From assembly GCA_023212695.1 (NCBI GenBank), contig JALCCG010000073.1, positions 20,568 through 84,567 on the forward strand: 64,000 bases of DNA. The letters are read 5' to 3'. Positions 61,195 to 64,000 of the stretch are shown here, one piece after another; positions within the stretch are counted from its first letter, which is position 1, and every line of letters begins with the position of its first letter. This DNA comes from Sporisorium sorghi (Eukaryota > Basidiomycota > Ustilaginomycetes > Ustilaginales > Ustilaginaceae). The notes under the pieces were generated by a model that ran no database searches, had not been told where the DNA came from, and saw only the letters and a program-made list of their open reading frames with translations. The translations under genes were made by a program, and so were the position numbers.

Positions 61195-62260
61195 GGTGGT
61201 GTCGTACGAGCGAGCCTTCTCGAAAAGAGATCGGAGGGCGATCTGCGATGTGCGAGGTGTGGAGCGGTCTCCTTACTGTTGCAGTGTCTAGAAGCTTCCG
61301 ATGGCGGAGGAGACTTTGTCTACAAGCCTTGTGATAGGAAGATGCTGATGGCAAGGCAGAGAGAGAGAGAGAGGAGATAAGGACTGTTGAAGAGGAACTG
61401 GTACAACCCCAGCGGGAGAGAGCGACAAACTTATACTTTTTTTTTTTTTTTTTTTTTTTTGTCCCTGTCCTGCCAGGTGCGAGCTTCGTGTGCTGTTTGG
61501 TGGGTGGGCGGGTCAGGGTGTTGTCAAGGCGACCGGTCAATCTGGAGTTCACGGCAAGCGTAGGCGTGCTTCGGTCAGCGTCGGGTCGGCTTGGTACGAC
61601 CTCACTTGTCTTGTGCAGGCGCTCTCACGCCTTCTCCACACTTCATTCCACCGGCGTCGTTTTCCACCTCGAGAGACGGATTTGACGGAGACCTGCAGAG
61701 GAAATTTCGCCTCTGCACAGCACAGCAACACACAATTTTTCGACAGCCGGGCAGCAGTTGCAGCGAAACCGCCTGCTTCGCTAAGGAGGCTCGCGGAGTT
61801 CTAAGCTTGGATTGCGAGGCTTTCCGTGTTTTCCGTGAGCCTTGCTGTGGCTGCCTCACAGTCCTACTTGACGCACCGTGTGCGATGTTCGTGTCGGCCC
61901 CCCCCCCAACATGCTCACATGAGGAAGACCCCCGCCCCGCCGTGAGAAATGAACCGAGGTCTATTTGGCGCTTTTACGGCCGACGATGGGTTGGTTTGCG
62001 TCGGCGGCTCGCGCGGGAAGGCAAAGCCTTCTGTTTCGCTCAGTGCATCCCTTCACCATCGACCTCTAGTCCAGCGTAGATCGGCGATCTCCTCTCATCG
62101 ATACGCTCCGCCAACCACTCCTACCCTACCTCACATGCTTTGCTTCACATCATGCCAGTGAAGACGAATTGCATCATGTCACACTGTATCAATGAAGACC
62201 ATGGCTTCTGTCGTACCATATCACCATGAACACCACTGCAATCTGTTACATTGATTGAGC
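61195..62260. other. flavoenzyme promoter region and nucleoporin 3' region
   Basis: A T24 run (61437-61460) lies 243 bp upstream of the flavoenzyme start; a C10 run occurs at about 61899-61908. Short open frames show no recognisable protein. Confidence 0.5.
61437..61460. repeat. poly(dA:dT) tract, 24 bp
   Basis: Uninterrupted T24 on the plus strand (A on the coding strand), 243 bp upstream of the flavoenzyme start codon. Confidence 0.9.
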
Positions 62261-64000
62261 TTAGAAAGCGCGCAGACCACCTACCTGCTGCTGCTGCTGC
62301 TGCTGCCCCTGCTGCTCGCGCCGTTTCTCGAGCCTAAACGCATCCTGCTCCACCTGCCTCTTCAGCGACCTCCCCCTCACTCGCAGCGCCTCGGCATACC
62401 TCCTCCTCGCCTCCCCTAGCGCCGCCGCCACCTTCTTGGCCTGCTCCCTCTTCGACGCCCCCACCGTGCCCCTCTCCCCATCCAGGTTCACCAACAGCGT
62501 ATCAATCACATGATTCGACACGCACAGCTCGTTGGCGCGCGTCACCCCACCGACCTGCGACGTAGCATCTTGCAGCCACGTGGTGGCGAACTGCGCGGCT
62601 TCGATGATGAGGCTGTGCTGGATCCAGATGCGCAGCAGCACGTCGGTGTTGTGCGTGTGTGTGAACCATTCCGTCAGCCATTTGGGGGTGACTGTGGGGT
62701 CGAGCGCAGCGATGCGTGAGAGCACCACGCGGTAGTACCGCCCGTCGTCGGGCGAGTCGTGCATCTCGAGATGGTGGCGGAGGAAGCGCCACGCGCGCTC
62801 GGCAGCGCAACTCGTCCAGCCCGCCGACGTCTCCGACAGCGTCAGGAACAGCGCTTCCGGCTCGAGGGCGTCCGCGTCCGCATCTTCGAGTGCTGCGATC
62901 TCCGGATGCACCTCCTCTTCAGCGCCCACAGACCCATTGGCGGCTTTACTACCGCGCTTGAAAGCATCGCGCTCCAGCTTGGCCCGCGCCAGCGCCACCG
63001 CTTTCACCGTCAGCGCCGCAAAGATCGGCGTCATATCGACACGCAGGCTCCACGCCATGTTGAACGCCGCATCGAACGCGTCGCTGTTGACGAAGAGCAG
63101 TACCGCATCAGACGGCCGCAGCACCGTCGTCGAGTACGCCAGGTCCGGATAGCGCTTGACCAGCTCGAGACGGGCAAGCGCAAGCGCGTACTCGCGGCGC
63201 ACGTCGTCGACCGATACCACGCGGATCTCGCGCACGCGCTGGCTGTACGCCGACGCGGGGATGTAGCGCGTCAGGCTGCTCGTCTGCTTGCCCCCCGCCG
63301 CTGCACCGGCGCGCACCGACGTCGATGGCGGCTCGAACAGCGACTCGCTTCCATTGGCCGCATTGGAGTGCCCCGCATCCGCAGCGTGCGCGAACCACGC
63401 ATTCTCGTACTGCAGCATCGTGAGCGCATTGATCGACGCCAGGTAGCTCTGCGCCTGCTCCACCGCCACCACCATAAACCGCTCCAGCGCATCCACACCC
63501 TCACTCCCCACCGGCCCGGACCGATGCAGCTCACCCAGCCGCTCCGCATGCTGGTACATCACCGCCCCCGCCGACTTGAGATCTCCACGGAACACGTGAT
63601 ACGAGTACAGCACCGCGTAGTAGTTCGGAACCGACAGCGGGTCCGAGTTGCGCGCCTTGAACGAGAGCGTCTTCTCCACCTCACTCTGCAGGCCTGGGAA
63701 CGTGAAGTGCAGCAAGGGCTGGATGTGGCCCTCTTCGCACATGACGCTGACGAGGTGGCGCAGACAGTCCTTGCGCACGCCCTCGTACGGCGTCGCCATG
63801 ACCGTGGCGTATGCCGCTTCGAAGTCGTCGAGCGCGAGCTGGCAGCGGAAGATCTTGAACCACACTTCCTTGGGTCCAGATGCTTTTGGTGTGTCTGCCC
63901 CAACATCGCCCAAGACGATCTTGCCCGGTCGGTCATCTGCGTAGGTGCCAACGGCGTCGATGCTAGCCTGGCAGAAGCGGATGACGTGCTCGATCGCCTC
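62261..64000 (-). CDS. nucleoporin Nup160/Nup120, C-terminal part (5' end beyond window)
   Basis: Scaffold of the Y-complex of the nuclear pore. The open frame runs without a stop to the right edge, so 579 residues are visible and the gene continues outside. The first visible residues are EAIEHVIRFCQAS. Typical Nup160 helical text follows: DFEAAYATVMATPYEGVRKDC in part, LRHLVSVMCEEGHIQPLL, and NYYAVLYSYHVFRGDLKSAG. ALTMLQYEN-like and WRFLRHHLE-like segments fit the alpha-solenoid. The C-terminus has a Gln tract encoded by CAG repeats (about eight Gln) before VGGLRAF. No ATG within the window should be taken as the start. The family call is by resemblance of the solenoid segments. Confidence 0.7.
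   Translation of the reverse strand, partial: EAIEHVIRFCQASIDAVGTYADDRPGKIVLGDVGADTPKASGPKEVWFKIFRCQLALDDFEAAYATVMATPYEGVRKDCLRHLVSVMCEEGHIQPLLHFTFPGLQSEVEKTLSFKARNSDPLSVPNYYAVLYSYHVFRGDLKSAGAVMYQHAERLGELHRSGPVGSEGVDALERFMVVAVEQAQSYLASINALTMLQYENAWFAHAADAGHSNAANGSESLFEPPSTSVRAGAAAGGKQTSSLTRYIPASAYSQRVREIRVVSVDDVRREYALALARLELVKRYPDLAYSTTVLRPSDAVLLFVNSDAFDAAFNMAWSLRVDMTPIFAALTVKAVALARAKLERDAFKRGSKAANGSVGAEEEVHPEIAALEDADADALEPEALFLTLSETSAGWTSCAAERAWRFLRHHLEMHDSPDDGRYYRVVLSRIAALDPTVTPKWLTEWFTHTHNTDVLLRIWIQHSLIIEAAQFATTWLQDATSQVGGVTRANELCVSNHVIDTLLVNLDGERGTVGASKREQAKKVAAALGEARRRYAEALRVRGRSLKRQVEQDAFRLEKRREQQGQQQQQQQVGGLRAF

Overview
The window reads as nuclear DNA of a basidiomycete fungus, most likely a smut fungus (Ustilaginomycotina, Ustilago/Sporisorium/Moesziomyces type). 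This is inferred from the overall character of the proteins, dense gene packing with mostly intronless long coding regions, the few short GT..AG introns (about 70-340 bp in coding regions), and low-complexity Ser/Ala/Gln-rich extensions. No species name can be proven from the sequence alone. I see no prokaryotic, viral or intact transposon genes and no CRISPR array.

Layout. 0-9 kb: gamma subunit of the AP-1 clathrin adaptor, then ribosomal proteins S6 (-) and S13 (+) in divergent orientation around a 2 kb leader/promoter region. 8.7-16.6 kb, all minus strand: an alpha-arrestin, the repair protein Rad7, and a Ysc84/Lsb3-type SYLF-SH3 actin protein. 17.6-25.8 kb: a membrane-anchored family 9 glycoside hydrolase, the small GTPase Arl2, the GPI-transamidase subunit Gab1/PIG-U and a mitochondrial DEAD-box helicase of the Mss116 type. 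26-33 kb: the anaphase-promoting-complex subunit Apc8/Cdc23, a PRISE-like reductase, a protein with a decayed RNase H fold, and an Mcp1-like membrane protein. 33.7-43 kb: a five-exon ubiquitin-conjugating enzyme, a 10-base assembly gap flanked by what looks like the same sequence twice, a spartin/senescence-domain protein, NADH-cytochrome b5 reductase, and an F-BAR plus RhoGAP protein. 43.6-53.2 kb: a 2273-residue unrecognised protein with one intron, a 78-residue CENP-W-like histone-fold protein, and six-exon COP9 subunit 6. 53.2-64 kb: a 3.4 kb gene-poor stretch, an unrecognised 614-residue protein, a phenol 2-monooxygenase-type flavoenzyme with a peroxisomal C-terminus, and the C-terminal part of a Nup160/Nup120 nucleoporin running off the right edge.

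Functionally this is a housekeeping neighbourhood and not a cluster with one pathway. Several genes touch ubiquitin signalling (alpha-arrestin, Apc8, E2, Csn6) or membrane traffic (AP-1, Arl2, Ysc84, F-BAR RhoGAP, spartin), but spacing and orientation give no reason to call them co-regulated sets. Candidates for novelty are the RNase H pseudoenzyme, the CENP-W homologue, the loss of the S6-kinase sites on Rps6, a tRNA-derived Pol III-like relic, a recurring intergenic decamer, and very long poly(dA:dT) tracts in front of start codons.
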